Below, one piece after another: positions 1-8,593 of a DNA stretch of 64,000 bases. Every line of letters begins with the position of its first letter. The first letter of the stretch is position 1. Both the position numbers and the translations under genes were made by a program. The stretch comes from Bradyrhizobium sp. 4 (lineage in GTDB: Bacteria > Pseudomonadota > Alphaproteobacteria > Rhizobiales > Xanthobacteraceae), in assembly GCF_023100905.1 (NCBI RefSeq), contig NZ_CP064686.1, positions 7,733,173 to 7,797,172 of the forward strand, given 5' to 3'. The notes beneath the pieces were generated by a model. It was not told the origin of the DNA. It did not search any database and saw nothing but the letters and a program-made list of their open reading frames with translations.

Positions 1-243
1 TCAAAACGCCTGGTGCAGGAATTCCATGGTCACCACGACCTCGCGCTGGCGACGCTGCACGTCCATCTCGACGACAACAATTGCATGGAGATGACGGCAC
101 TGCGCGGCGACGCCTCCGAGGTCAGACATTTCGCCGACCACATCATCGCCGAACGCGGCGTGCGTTATGGCCGTGTGGTGATGATTCCGACGGGGGACGG
201 TAAGCAGGCGAAGGCGCGGAAGCAGGCGCACCGGCATGAGTAG
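1..243 (+). CDS. nikR: Nickel-responsive regulator NikR, C-terminal part (5' end outside window)
   Basis: The reading frame is open from base 1, so the N-terminal ribbon-helix-helix DNA-binding half lies outside the window. What remains is the ACT-like nickel-binding domain. The segment HHDLALATLHVHLDDNNC carries the ligands known in E. coli NikR: a His at the start, the HVH pair and the following Cys. The next stretch, with FADHIIAERGVRYG, also follows the family closely. NikR is a tetrameric repressor that binds nickel and switches off nickel uptake genes. No nickel transporter is visible to the right, so any such partner would lie to the left of the window. Confidence 0.85.
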   Translation, partial: SKRLVQEFHGHHDLALATLHVHLDDNNCMEMTALRGDASEVRHFADHIIAERGVRYGRVVMIPTGDGKQAKARKQAHRHE

Positions 244-314
244 ATTTGCCGAATAGACGGTGCGTTCCCCTCTCCCCTTGTGGGAGAGAAGGGAAGAGCA
301 TTCCGCTTGCGGAT

Positions 315-1259
315 TTAAGCTGCCTTCGCATTCCCACCCGGCAACCCGGCCCGCGCGATGCCGCCATACAGCGTTTCGTTCGGCATCTCCTCGCGCAGGA
401 TCCTGCGCACCGTGATCAGTTTCTCCAAATCGATGCCGGTCGGAAAACCCTTGCTCTCGCACAGGAACACGAGATCCTCGAACACGACATTGCCGGTCGC
501 ACCGGGCGCGAAGGGGCAGCCGCCGAGGCCGCCGAGCGAGCCGTCGAGGATTCGCGCGCCTTCGTCGAGCGCGGCGGCCGCGTTCGCGATGCCCATGCCG
601 CGGGTGTCGTGGAGATGGATGCAGATCGGCTTTGACCCTGCAAGCTTCACGGCGGCGCGCGTCAGCTCCGCCACCTGCTTCGGCCCGGCATAACCGACGG
701 TGTCGGCGATGCCGACGAAATCGACACCAGCCTCCAGGCATTTGTCGACCAGCCGCAGCACCTCCGCAGGGTCAACCGCCCCGGTGATCGAGCAGCCCAG
801 CGCCATCGAGATCGCCGCGTTGACGAGCGGCTTGTGGCTGGTGGCATCGCGCATCTCGCACAGGCGTTTCAGATTGGCGATCGCGGACTCGCGCGAGCGG
901 TGCGCATTGGCCTGGCTGTGCTCTTCCGTTGCCGAGACCACCGAGGCGATCTCGCCGACGCCGGATTCCAGCGCCTCGTTGACGCCGCGCTCGTTGAGCG
1001 CAAGCGCGATGCCATGCGCGCCGGGCAATGAAGCGACGGTCGCGACGACATTACGAACATCGACGAATTGCGGAAACGTCTTTGCCGGCAGGAACGAGCC
1101 GACCTCGAAATGCCGCACGCCGGCGGCATATTCCTCGCGCACCCAGCGCTGCTTGGCGTCGGTCGACGGAATTTTCTTCACGAGCTGGAGCCCGTCGCGC
1201 AGGCCGACTTCGCGCAGGCTGACGCGCTCTGCGGGGTAAATCCCCTGAATCCGGCTCAT
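315..1259 (-). CDS. Hydroxymethylglutaryl-CoA lyase family protein
   Basis: This 314-aa TIM-barrel protein belongs to the HMG-CoA lyase / DRE-TIM metallolyase family, which cleaves 3-hydroxy-3-methylglutaryl-CoA to acetoacetate and acetyl-CoA in leucine breakdown. The catalytic Arg-Asp pair is R21-D22 (LREVGLRDGLQ). The metal-site HLHDTRG lies near residue 205, and the loop GGLGGCPFAPGATGNV supplies the catalytic cysteine. The ATG overlaps the TGA of the upstream CoA-transferase gene by four bases (ATGA), so the two are probably translationally coupled. That pairing suggests both act on the same acyl-CoA, perhaps with a substrate other than HMG-CoA, as in citramalyl-CoA type pathways. The family is clear; the exact substrate is not. 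Confidence 0.85.
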   Translation of the reverse strand: MSRIQGIYPAERVSLREVGLRDGLQLVKKIPSTDAKQRWVREEYAAGVRHFEVGSFLPAKTFPQFVDVRNVVATVASLPGAHGIALALNERGVNEALESGVGEIASVVSATEEHSQANAHRSRESAIANLKRLCEMRDATSHKPLVNAAISMALGCSITGAVDPAEVLRLVDKCLEAGVDFVGIADTVGYAGPKQVAELTRAAVKLAGSKPICIHLHDTRGMGIANAAAALDEGARILDGSLGGLGGCPFAPGATGNVVFEDLVFLCESKGFPTGIDLEKLITVRRILREEMPNETLYGGIARAGLPGGNAKAA

Positions 1260-2449
1260 CCGCGCCTCCCTGTTGTTTTTGACGTGACGTCTTCGCTTTC
1301 GGTGTCGATCTCGGCGCGAACGGCCGCAGTGTCGGCGCCGAGCGGCGCGACCTTCAGGCCTTCGCCGATATGGCTGCCGTTCCATTCGATCGGCAGCGCC
1401 GGCACCCGGAACGGCTTGCCGTCGGCGGTGACATTGTTGACGAGCCCACCCGGCCGCAGCACATGTGGGTCGGTGAAGAGATCCTCGGGACGGTTGATCG
1501 GCGAGAAGCAGATGTTGAGCGCATCGAGCCTCTGCGACAGTTTTGTCACGTCCCATTGCCTGATGATCCCGGCGGCGCGCGGAATGATCCGCCCGCGCGC
1601 CAGGATGCGATCGGTCGTGGTGCGCAAGGCGGGATCATCGAGGAATTCAGTCAGGCCGAACTCGCGGCAAAAGCTCTGCCAATGGCCTTCAGTGACGACG
1701 CCGATGAAGATGCGCTCGCCGCCGGCGGTCTCGAAGATGTCGTAGATCGGCCAGGCATGCTCGCGCTCCGGCATCGAGCGCGGCTTGTTGCCGGTCATCT
1801 CGTATTCGACCATGTGCTGGGCAACCAGGAACAGGCAGTTCTCGAACAGGCCGATGCGAATGTCGGCGCCATCGCGTTTTCCACCGCGCTTCTGATAGAG
1901 CGCCGCGAGGATCGCGATCACGCCGAACATGCCGCCCATGATGTCGTTGGCGGACGAGCCGACGCGCTGCGGCTTTTCGCTGGTGCCGGTCATGGCGGCA
2001 AGGCCCGCCATCATCTGCACGACCTCGTCGAGCGCGGGGCGGTGCTCGTAGGGACCCGAGAGAAAACCCTTGTGGCCGGCGATGATCAGCTCTGGATGCC
2101 GGCGGCGCAGTTCGTCGGCGCCAAGCCCCTGCTTCTCAAGCTGGCCGTCGCGAAAATTCTCAAGGAACACGTCGGCCGTCGCCAGCAGCCGGTGCATGGT
2201 GTCGCGATCCTCAGGCTTCTCGAAATCCAGCACCACGCTGCGCTTGCCGCGGTTGAACAACGGGAAGAAGGCGGTGCCCATGCCCCCCAGGCTTCGGGTC
2301 TTGTCGCCCGCGGGCGGCTCGACCTTGATCACGTCGGCTCCGAGTTGTGCCAGGATCATGCCGCAGGTCGGGCCCATGACCATGTGGGTCATCTCGACGA
2401 CGCGGACGCCTGCAAGCGGCAATCCGGCCGCCGATTCTTCCATCGCCAT
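1256..2449 (-). CDS. CaiB/BaiF family (class III) CoA-transferase
   Basis: The 397-aa product has the class III CoA-transferase layout. Its N-terminus, GVRVVEMTHMVMGPTCGMILAQLGADVIKVE, is the family signature. The region GSSANDIMGGMFGVIAILAALY places the likely catalytic aspartate (NDIMGG) where formyl-CoA transferase has Asp169. Such enzymes move CoA between carboxylic acids. The ATG at 2449 (MAMEES) is chosen because homology begins about ten residues later; the frame stays open further upstream but that part is not family-like. The gene runs into the HMG-CoA lyase gene with a 4-base overlap, forming a two-gene catabolic unit. The substrate cannot be read from sequence. Confidence 0.85.
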   Translation of the reverse strand: MAMEESAAGLPLAGVRVVEMTHMVMGPTCGMILAQLGADVIKVEPPAGDKTRSLGGMGTAFFPLFNRGKRSVVLDFEKPEDRDTMHRLLATADVFLENFRDGQLEKQGLGADELRRRHPELIIAGHKGFLSGPYEHRPALDEVVQMMAGLAAMTGTSEKPQRVGSSANDIMGGMFGVIAILAALYQKRGGKRDGADIRIGLFENCLFLVAQHMVEYEMTGNKPRSMPEREHAWPIYDIFETAGGERIFIGVVTEGHWQSFCREFGLTEFLDDPALRTTTDRILARGRIIPRAAGIIRQWDVTKLSQRLDALNICFSPINRPEDLFTDPHVLRPGGLVNNVTADGKPFRVPALPIEWNGSHIGEGLKVAPLGADTAAVRAEIDTESEDVTSKTTGRRG

Positions 2450-2630
2450 ATAAGCCTGTTCCTTTGCGCGGCTGGTTCCGCGTGCTGTCTGAAGCAACCG
2501 TCTTGCCGAATTCATCGTGGCTTCGTTGATGCGAGCGGTCAATCCGGCCATAAGCGGCGCCGCCGATCTCCCTTGCCGAAGTGGCCCGGGGTGTCTACCT
2601 CTCGCGGGTGATGTCGTGAGAGGAACTCCC

Positions 2631-3371
2631 ATGCTGGATGCCGCCGTCAAGGCGCTGTCGCAAATGATTTCGCCGCCGATGCGCTCGATCCTGTGGCGGT
2701 CGATCGGCGTCGCACTGGTGCTGATCATCGTGCTGGCGATCGGCTTGCAGCGGCTCCTGAGCTGGTTTGCGACCTATGGCGAGGCCTGGCTGGAAGGCCT
2801 GCTCGGTCCGGGCTGGCACTCATCGCTCGAGGTGTTGTCCTGGATCATTTCGATCGCCGCGGGCCTCGGCGTCGTGTTCGGGGCTGTGTTCCTGATGCCC
2901 GCGATTACCTCGGTGGTGGCGAGCCTGTTCGTGGACGACGTCGCCGACATCGTCGAGCGCGAGCACTATCCGGCCGAGCGGCCGGGCGTCGCGCTGCCGT
3001 TCAGCCAGGCGATCTACGAGGGCGTCAAGACCGCGCTGCTGACGATCCTGGTCTACCTGATCGCCTTGCCGCTGGTGCTTTTCGCGGGCGCCGGTTTCCT
3101 GGTCTTCTTCCTCGCCACCGCCTGGCTGCTCGGCCGCGAATATTTCGAGCTCGCGGCGATGCGGTTTCGCTCGCCGGAAGAAGCCAAGGCGATGCGGCGC
3201 GACAATGCCGCAACCATCTTCACCGCGGGCCTGTTCATCGCAGCCTTCGTCTCAATCCCGATCGTGAACCTGGCGACGCCGATCTTCGCCATGGCCTTCA
3301 TGGTCCACATGCACAAGCGGCTCTCAGGCCCGCGGCCAGAGCTGATCGAGCCGGCGCGACAGATGCGGTAG
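2631..3371 (+). CDS. CysZ/EI24-type integral membrane protein
   Basis: This 246-aa protein has several hydrophobic segments: about residues 22-42, 65-100, 135-170 and 200-225. The profile fits the EI24/CysZ (sulfate transporter) family, with the typical motif around PFSQAIYEGVKTALLTILVYLIALPL. CysZ carries sulfate across the inner membrane, although many alphaproteobacterial members are untested. The start at 2631 follows a plausible ribosome site (gagaggaactccc). The gene is divergent from the CoA-transferase gene and stands alone. The family is fairly sure; a sulfate role is only inferred from the family. Confidence 0.75.
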   Translation: MLDAAVKALSQMISPPMRSILWRSIGVALVLIIVLAIGLQRLLSWFATYGEAWLEGLLGPGWHSSLEVLSWIISIAAGLGVVFGAVFLMPAITSVVASLFVDDVADIVEREHYPAERPGVALPFSQAIYEGVKTALLTILVYLIALPLVLFAGAGFLVFFLATAWLLGREYFELAAMRFRSPEEAKAMRRDNAATIFTAGLFIAAFVSIPIVNLATPIFAMAFMVHMHKRLSGPRPELIEPARQMR

Positions 3372-3600
3372 AGCACAGGTCGGACGAGCAAACCTGGCGG
3401 CGCGATCATACGACGCGCCCTGGTCGGAACGTTCCGGTCCGCCGCATCTTGATTTTGCCCTTTGCCTCCGTATAGGTTCGCGGCATGATTTTCACGTCCA
3501 CATTCCTCCCGCTGATCTGAGCGACCAAGTCGTTTCGGCGCACCGCGCCAATCAGATCACAACGGCTGCGCTGACGCGATGGCCGAACGGAGAATGTGCA

Positions 3601-4395
3601 ATGCCCAAAACCGAGCGCATCGGCGTGACCTCTTGTCAGGTCCGGGACTTCATCGACGACGGTTTCATCAAGATCGAGAACGCCTTCAGCACGCAGCTTG
3701 CGGAGCAATGCAGGGAGGAATTGTGGGCGGATATTGGTCTGTCGCCACATGAGCCCGAAAGCTGGACCCGGCCGGTCATTCGCGTGGGATCGAAGTCTTC
3801 GCCACCATTCATTGAAGCCGCCAACACGCCGATCCTGCACGAAGCCTATGACCAACTCGCGGGTGACCGTCGCTGGATCGTGCCCAAAGCGCTCGGGACT
3901 TTTCCGATCCGCTTTCCCTCACCGGAATCCCCGGGTGATGATGGCTGGCATGTAGACATGAGTTTTGGCTTCAGCAATCCGGACTTCATGCAGTGGCGCG
4001 TTAATGTGAGGAGCAGCGGACGCGCATTGCTGATGCTCTTCCTGTTCTCGGACGTAGGTCCTGATGATGCGCCAACGAAGATACGGAAAGGTTCGCACAC
4101 CACCATCGCCCGGGAGCTGCTGCCCCATGGCGATGCAGGGGCGACGCTGGGGCAGATCTCTGCCAACGGTTACGCTTCTACGGAAGATTTCGAGGTTGAA
4201 CTGGCACTTGGTGCGGCAGGTACCGTTTATCTGTGCCATCCATTCCTGGTTCACGCCGCGCAACCTCACCGGGGGAAGCGCCCGCGTTTCATGGCACAGC
4301 CACCGCTGCTGCCAACAGGCGAGTTCGACGCGGCGTTGCCACCCTCGCCGGTTCAGATCGCCATCCGTCAGGCTTGTGGGCTAACGACGCCATGA
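3601..4395 (+). CDS. Phytanoyl-CoA dioxygenase (PhyH) family protein
   Basis: This 264-aa protein is a probable Fe(II)/2-oxoglutarate dioxygenase of the PhyH type. The facial triad appears as HVD (GWHVDMSFG, about residues 118-120) and a distal His in LCHPFLVHAAQPHRGKRPRF, with an Arg downstream that could bind 2-oxoglutarate. The N-terminus contains the usual FIDDGFIKIENAFS element. It has no operon partner: 229 bp of non-coding sequence precede it and the next gene is convergent. By eye its base composition looks slightly less GC-rich than the flanking genes, which could mean a later arrival. The substrate is unknown. Confidence 0.75.
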   Translation: MPKTERIGVTSCQVRDFIDDGFIKIENAFSTQLAEQCREELWADIGLSPHEPESWTRPVIRVGSKSSPPFIEAANTPILHEAYDQLAGDRRWIVPKALGTFPIRFPSPESPGDDGWHVDMSFGFSNPDFMQWRVNVRSSGRALLMLFLFSDVGPDDAPTKIRKGSHTTIARELLPHGDAGATLGQISANGYASTEDFEVELALGAAGTVYLCHPFLVHAAQPHRGKRPRFMAQPPLLPTGEFDAALPPSPVQIAIRQACGLTTP

Positions 4396-4444
4396 TCAGA
4401 CAGCATCGAGGACCACCGACCTTGGTTACGTCTGGATCCCGAAC

Positions 4445-6073
4445 CTATGTCAGCGACAGCCCGCATTTGCGCAACAGCATCCTGGCGAAGCCGAACGGCG
4501 CCGGCGTGAACGGGCCGGGCGGCGCACGGGTGACCAGCGCGACGACGCCGAGCGCGGCCATCGCCACCCAGAAGCACAGCCAGAAGCCGTCGATATAGGC
4601 GAGCACATTGGCCTCGCGCTGAACCAAGCCCGCGAGCGTACCGACCGCGCGTGCCTGGGCCGAGCCCGCACCATGGGCCGCAAAATGGTCGGCGAGCTGT
4701 TTCAGCATGCGGACCACGTCGACGTCACCGACGCCGAGATTCTGGCCGAGATAGAAGGAATGGATCTGCTCGCGGACGCGCAGCCACGTCCCCATCAACG
4801 CCACGCCGATCTCGGTGCCACCGAGCCGCATGATCTGGATATAGGCGGCAAACGAGGTGGCACGGCTCGGATCGGAATTGGACAGCAGTGTGATGATCAG
4901 CGGCAGCAAGGTCAGCGACTGCCCGATGGCCTGGAGCAGCACGATGCCGGCGAAATCCTCGCGCGCCCATTCATGGCTGAGCTGCGTGCCCCAGAGATTG
5001 GCGGCGGCGAAGCAGGCAAATCCCACGACCACCACCGTCCGCGTATCGAAATGCCGCAGCAGCCAGATCGAAAGCGGCACCAGCACGAACATCGGCAACG
5101 CGCCGTAGGTAAGCAGCAGCAAGCCACTCTGCTCCGGCCTGAGCAGGGCGATGGTGGCGAGGAAATTCGGCACCAGCGACGCGTTGGAGAGGCTGGTCAG
5201 CGTGTAGAGCAGAATCAGGACCAGCCCCAGGCCGATATTGCGCGAGAACAGCACGTTGATATGCGCCCATGGCTGTCGCACCAGGGCCTCGTTGACGAGG
5301 AAGCCCGCGACCAGCACCGCGCCGGCAATGATCAACGCCATCACCGTTCCCGACCGCAACCAGTCCAGCCGGTTGCCCTGGTCGAGCCCGGCGTAGATCA
5401 TCGAGACGCCGGCGCCGAGCAGCAGCATGCCGCCCCAATCGGCCTCGCGCAGCAAAGCGCGATTCACCGGCTCGTTCGGCGTGCCCCAATAAACCATCAG
5501 GCCCATCAGGGGCGCGATCACGACGCTCTGCCAGTACAGCCATTGCCAGCCGAGATGGTCGACATAGAAGCCGACCAGCGAGCTCGAGGTGTCCAGCGCG
5601 AAGCCGACGCGGATCGAATAGATCGAGATCGCCGGGAGCCACCAGCGGATCGGCAAATTGCGGAACACGATCATCAGCGTCGCAGGCACGAAGGTGCCCA
5701 GCAAGAGGCCATGCACGACGCTGAGCGCGAGCAATGTCGGATAATCGTGCACGAACGGGATGATCAGCGAGACCGCGGCATAGACGAGGCTGGGGATGCC
5801 CAGCACGCGGCGCAGACCGAATACTGTGGCAAGCCAGGCCACCGCGGGCGCGATGAAGATCTGCGAGCCGATGCCCGCCGTGGAGAGCCATGCGCCTTCG
5901 TCGAACGAAAGCGAGAACGCGCCGCGCAGGTCCGGCAAGCCAATCGTGGTCAGGCGGCTGTCGAAATTGGCGAGGAACGAGCCGAGCAGCACTGCCGCCA
6001 CCGCAAACAGCGGCTGCGGGGCGACGCCGCCGCGCGAGAGCGGTCCGCGGCTGGAATCGTCATTTTCCGCCAT
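4445..6073 (-). CDS. EmrB-type MFS multidrug efflux transporter (DHA2 family)
   Basis: The 542-aa product has about fourteen hydrophobic segments, the size and pattern of DHA2 (EmrB/QacA) drug:H+ antiporters. The first segment contains LGSFLANFDSRLTTIGLPDL, the position of the family's conserved acidic residue in helix 1. The start at 6073 (MAENDD) overlaps the stop of the upstream membrane-fusion gene by 14 bases. The pair therefore forms an EmrA-EmrB type unit that would work with a TolC-like outer-membrane channel encoded elsewhere. No dedicated regulator adjoins it. Substrates are not predictable. Confidence 0.88.
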   Translation of the reverse strand: MAENDDSSRGPLSRGGVAPQPLFAVAAVLLGSFLANFDSRLTTIGLPDLRGAFSLSFDEGAWLSTAGIGSQIFIAPAVAWLATVFGLRRVLGIPSLVYAAVSLIIPFVHDYPTLLALSVVHGLLLGTFVPATLMIVFRNLPIRWWLPAISIYSIRVGFALDTSSSLVGFYVDHLGWQWLYWQSVVIAPLMGLMVYWGTPNEPVNRALLREADWGGMLLLGAGVSMIYAGLDQGNRLDWLRSGTVMALIIAGAVLVAGFLVNEALVRQPWAHINVLFSRNIGLGLVLILLYTLTSLSNASLVPNFLATIALLRPEQSGLLLLTYGALPMFVLVPLSIWLLRHFDTRTVVVVGFACFAAANLWGTQLSHEWAREDFAGIVLLQAIGQSLTLLPLIITLLSNSDPSRATSFAAYIQIMRLGGTEIGVALMGTWLRVREQIHSFYLGQNLGVGDVDVVRMLKQLADHFAAHGAGSAQARAVGTLAGLVQREANVLAYIDGFWLCFWVAMAALGVVALVTRAPPGPFTPAPFGFARMLLRKCGLSLT

Positions 6074-7196
6074 TACCGGCCTTGGTGTCGATGCTGGTGA
6101 CGACCGACATGCCTGGCACCAGCCGCGCCAGCAGCGGCTGGTTGTCGTCGAACTGGATGCGCACGGGAATGCGCTGCACGACCTTGGTGAAGTTGCCTGT
6201 TGCGTTGTCCGGCGGCAGCAGCGCGACCTGCGCGCCGGTTGCGGGCGCAATGCGCTCCACCCGGCCGCGCAGCTTCTCACGCGGGAAACTGTCGACGGTG
6301 ATCTCGACCGGCTGGCCCGGTGCGACGTGGGTAAGCTGGGTCTCCTTGTAGTTCGCGATCACGTAGACCTTCGGCAACGGCACGACGTTGATAAGGTTGG
6401 TGCCGATGTTGACGTAGTCGCCGGGTTGGACCTGCCGCTCGCCGACGACGCCGTCGAACGGCGCCGATATCTTGGTGTAGCCGAGCTTGAGCTTCGCACT
6501 TGCCAGTGTTGCCTTGGTCGCTTCGAGATCGGCGGCACGCTGTTTCCTGGTGCCTTGCAGGACTTCGAGCTGGTGCTGCTGGGCCGCGATCACCGCGCGG
6601 CTCGCGCGCACGTCGGCCTGCGCCTTGGCGTAGCCTGCGACCGCCTGCTCGAACCGCTGCCGCGTACCGGATTCGGTCTGCGACAGGGACTGCTGACGCT
6701 CCTGCTCCTGCCGCGCCTCGACCTCCACGGCTTCGGCCGAGAGCCGCGCGGCTTGCGCCTGCGCGATCGTCGCATATTGCAGCTCGATCTGGTTGGCCAG
6801 ATTGTCGAGCACGGCTTGCGCGGCGGCGACCGCCGCTTCGGATTGCGCGACTTGCGCCTGATAGTCGGCAGGATCGATCTGGATCAGGAGATCGCCGGCC
6901 TTGACGCGCTGGAAGTCGGTGACCCCGACGCTCAGCACTTCGCCGGAGACGCGACTGGCGAGCCGCGTCAGCTCGGCGCGCACATAGGCGTCGTTGGTGG
7001 TCTGGACCACCGAATTGCCGACCCATTCGTCGAAGCGCTGCGTTGCCAGCGCGACGAAGCCGAGCGCGACGATCACCGCGAACAGCGGAATCGCGAGCCG
7101 GCTCCACAGCGAACTCGCCGGCCGCTGCGTTGGCTTCGGTGGCGGCGCCGGTGTGGCAGCAGGTGGCGACGACGGGATTTGTTCCTGCTGACTCAC
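6060..7196 (-). CDS. EmrA/HlyD-type membrane fusion protein
   Basis: The 378-aa product has a Pro-rich cytoplasmic N-terminus, one membrane anchor at about residues 30-50, a long Ala/Gln-rich coiled-coil hairpin at about 105-200, and lipoyl/barrel segments such as ISAPFDGVVGERQVQPGDYVNIG. This is the layout of periplasmic adaptors of MFS-type tripartite efflux pumps. I place the start at a GTG (7196), because a GGAG ribosome site lies six bases before it. The frame can be extended to an ATG at 7250, but that overlaps the end of the nth gene and lacks a better site. It is translationally linked to the following EmrB-type gene. Confidence 0.87.
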   Translation of the reverse strand: MSQQEQIPSSPPAATPAPPPKPTQRPASSLWSRLAIPLFAVIVALGFVALATQRFDEWVGNSVVQTTNDAYVRAELTRLASRVSGEVLSVGVTDFQRVKAGDLLIQIDPADYQAQVAQSEAAVAAAQAVLDNLANQIELQYATIAQAQAARLSAEAVEVEARQEQERQQSLSQTESGTRQRFEQAVAGYAKAQADVRASRAVIAAQQHQLEVLQGTRKQRAADLEATKATLASAKLKLGYTKISAPFDGVVGERQVQPGDYVNIGTNLINVVPLPKVYVIANYKETQLTHVAPGQPVEITVDSFPREKLRGRVERIAPATGAQVALLPPDNATGNFTKVVQRIPVRIQFDDNQPLLARLVPGMSVVTSIDTKAGNGGK

Positions 7197-7228
7197 GATA
7201 GACTCCAAACCACTTTTCCGAACGCCAG

Positions 7229-7981
7229 TCAGACCGTCTTTTCCGGCCACCTACAGAGATCGTTGATCAGGCATACCTCGCAGCGCGGCTTGCGCGCGAG
7301 GCAAGTATAGCGGCCATGCAGGATCAGCCAATGATGGGCATGCAGCATGAACTCGGCGGGGATTACCTTTTCGAGACCGAGCTCGACCTCCAGTGGCGTC
7401 TTGCCAGGCGCGAGGCCGGTCCGGTTGCCGACGCGGAAGACATGCGTGTCGACCGCCATGGTGTGCTCGCCGAAGGCCATGTTGAGCACGACATTGGCGG
7501 TCTTGCGCCCGGCACCCGGCAACGACTCGATGCCGGCGCGCGTACGCGGCACCTCGCCGCCGAACTCGCTGAGCAGCTTCGCCGACAGCCCGATCACGTT
7601 CTTCGCCTTGGTGCGGTAGAGGCCGATGGTCTTGATGTACTCGCGCAGGCGTTCCTCGCCGAGGTCGAGCATCTTCTGCGGCGTGTCGGCGATCGCAAAC
7701 AACGCACGCGTCGCCTTGTTGACCCCAGCATCGGTCGCCTGCGCCGACAGCACCACGGCGACCAGCAGCGTGAACGGATTGACGTGCTCGAGCTCGCCTT
7801 TCGGCTCCGGGTTGGCCTTGCGGAAACGGCTGAAGGCCTCGTGGACCTCGGGCGGCGTCCAGGGCTTCAGGGCCTTAAGCGATTTCTTCGCGGGTCCGTT
7901 CGGTTTGGCCGCGACCGGCTTTGCCTTTTTCTTCGGCACGGACGTTTTACGCGGGACCGGCTTGCGGGTGATTTTCGCCAT
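7229..7981 (-). CDS. nth: Endonuclease III (DNA glycosylase/AP lyase)
   Basis: This 250-aa protein is a base-excision repair enzyme for oxidised pyrimidines. The helix-hairpin-helix is ESLPGAGRKTANVVLNMAFG, the catalytic lysine lies in that motif, and the catalytic Asp is in VDTHVFRVGNRTG. The C-terminal cysteines (CLARKPRCEVCLINDLC) form the 4Fe-4S cluster loop. Before the catalytic domain there is an extra basic N-terminal tail of about 40 residues rich in Lys and Pro. The ATG at 7981 (MAKITRK) is preferred to an upstream one at 8017, which falls inside the neighbouring gene. The gene is divergent from the DUF2244 gene with only 22 bp between start codons. Confidence 0.95.
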   Translation of the reverse strand: MAKITRKPVPRKTSVPKKKAKPVAAKPNGPAKKSLKALKPWTPPEVHEAFSRFRKANPEPKGELEHVNPFTLLVAVVLSAQATDAGVNKATRALFAIADTPQKMLDLGEERLREYIKTIGLYRTKAKNVIGLSAKLLSEFGGEVPRTRAGIESLPGAGRKTANVVLNMAFGEHTMAVDTHVFRVGNRTGLAPGKTPLEVELGLEKVIPAEFMLHAHHWLILHGRYTCLARKPRCEVCLINDLCRWPEKTV

Positions 7982-8003
7982 GATCGGGATATACTGAGGG
8001 ACG

Positions 8004-8537
8004 ATGACCACAGGCAACGAAATTGAGCGCGAACGATCCGGAAGCGAGGCCGAACCTCAGATCTTTTCCGCGCGCCTGACGCCGCACCGCTCGCTGAACC
8101 GCACCGGCTTCCTCGCCGTGATGCTGTTCCTGAGCGCCGTCAGCTTCGTCACCGGCCTCGTCTTCCTGATGATGGGCGCTTGGCCGGTGTTCGGCTTCTT
8201 CGGCCTCGATGTGCTGGTGATCTGGTGGGCCTTCAAAGCCAATTTCCGCGCGGCGCGGGCCAGCGAGGAGATCGTGGTCACACCATCTGAATTGCGCGTG
8301 CGGCGCGTCAGCCAGCACGGCCAGGTGGTCGAGTGGACCTTCAACCCGCTCTGGGTCCGTCTCGACATGGAAATCGACGAGGATTTTGGCATCGAGCACC
8401 TCTATCTGATCTCGCGAGGTCACCAGATCCAGATCGCCCGCTTCCTGGGACCGGACGAAAAGGCAAGTTTTTACAAAGGCTTGGTTGAGGCGTTAAATGC
8501 CGCCCGGCGGGGTCCGACCTACAATCCGATCGCCTGA
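8004..8537 (+). CDS. DUF2244 family membrane protein
   Basis: This 177-aa protein has two adjacent membrane helices (about residues 38-78, FLAVMLFLSAVSFVTGLVFL and the following segment) and a C-terminal soluble domain with IEHLYLISRGHQIQIARFLGPDEK. This is the pattern of the DUF2244 family, which has no firmly assigned function and is often found next to nth in alphaproteobacteria. Here too it is divergent from nth across 22 bp, so the two probably share a bidirectional control region. No catalytic motif is visible. Confidence 0.8.
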   Translation: MTTGNEIERERSGSEAEPQIFSARLTPHRSLNRTGFLAVMLFLSAVSFVTGLVFLMMGAWPVFGFFGLDVLVIWWAFKANFRAARASEEIVVTPSELRVRRVSQHGQVVEWTFNPLWVRLDMEIDEDFGIEHLYLISRGHQIQIARFLGPDEKASFYKGLVEALNAARRGPTYNPIA

Positions 8538-8593
8538 TTTGCGGATCGGAAATCGGGTGGTTTCGCACCCCGCCCTCTCCTACATTTCCAATC

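Noticed and set aside
4673..6100. 475-aa plus-strand reading frame opposite the MFS transporter
   Set aside because: It is a mirror of the real gene: Gln/Arg/His/Asp-rich and without domains, typical of antisense frames in GC-rich DNA.
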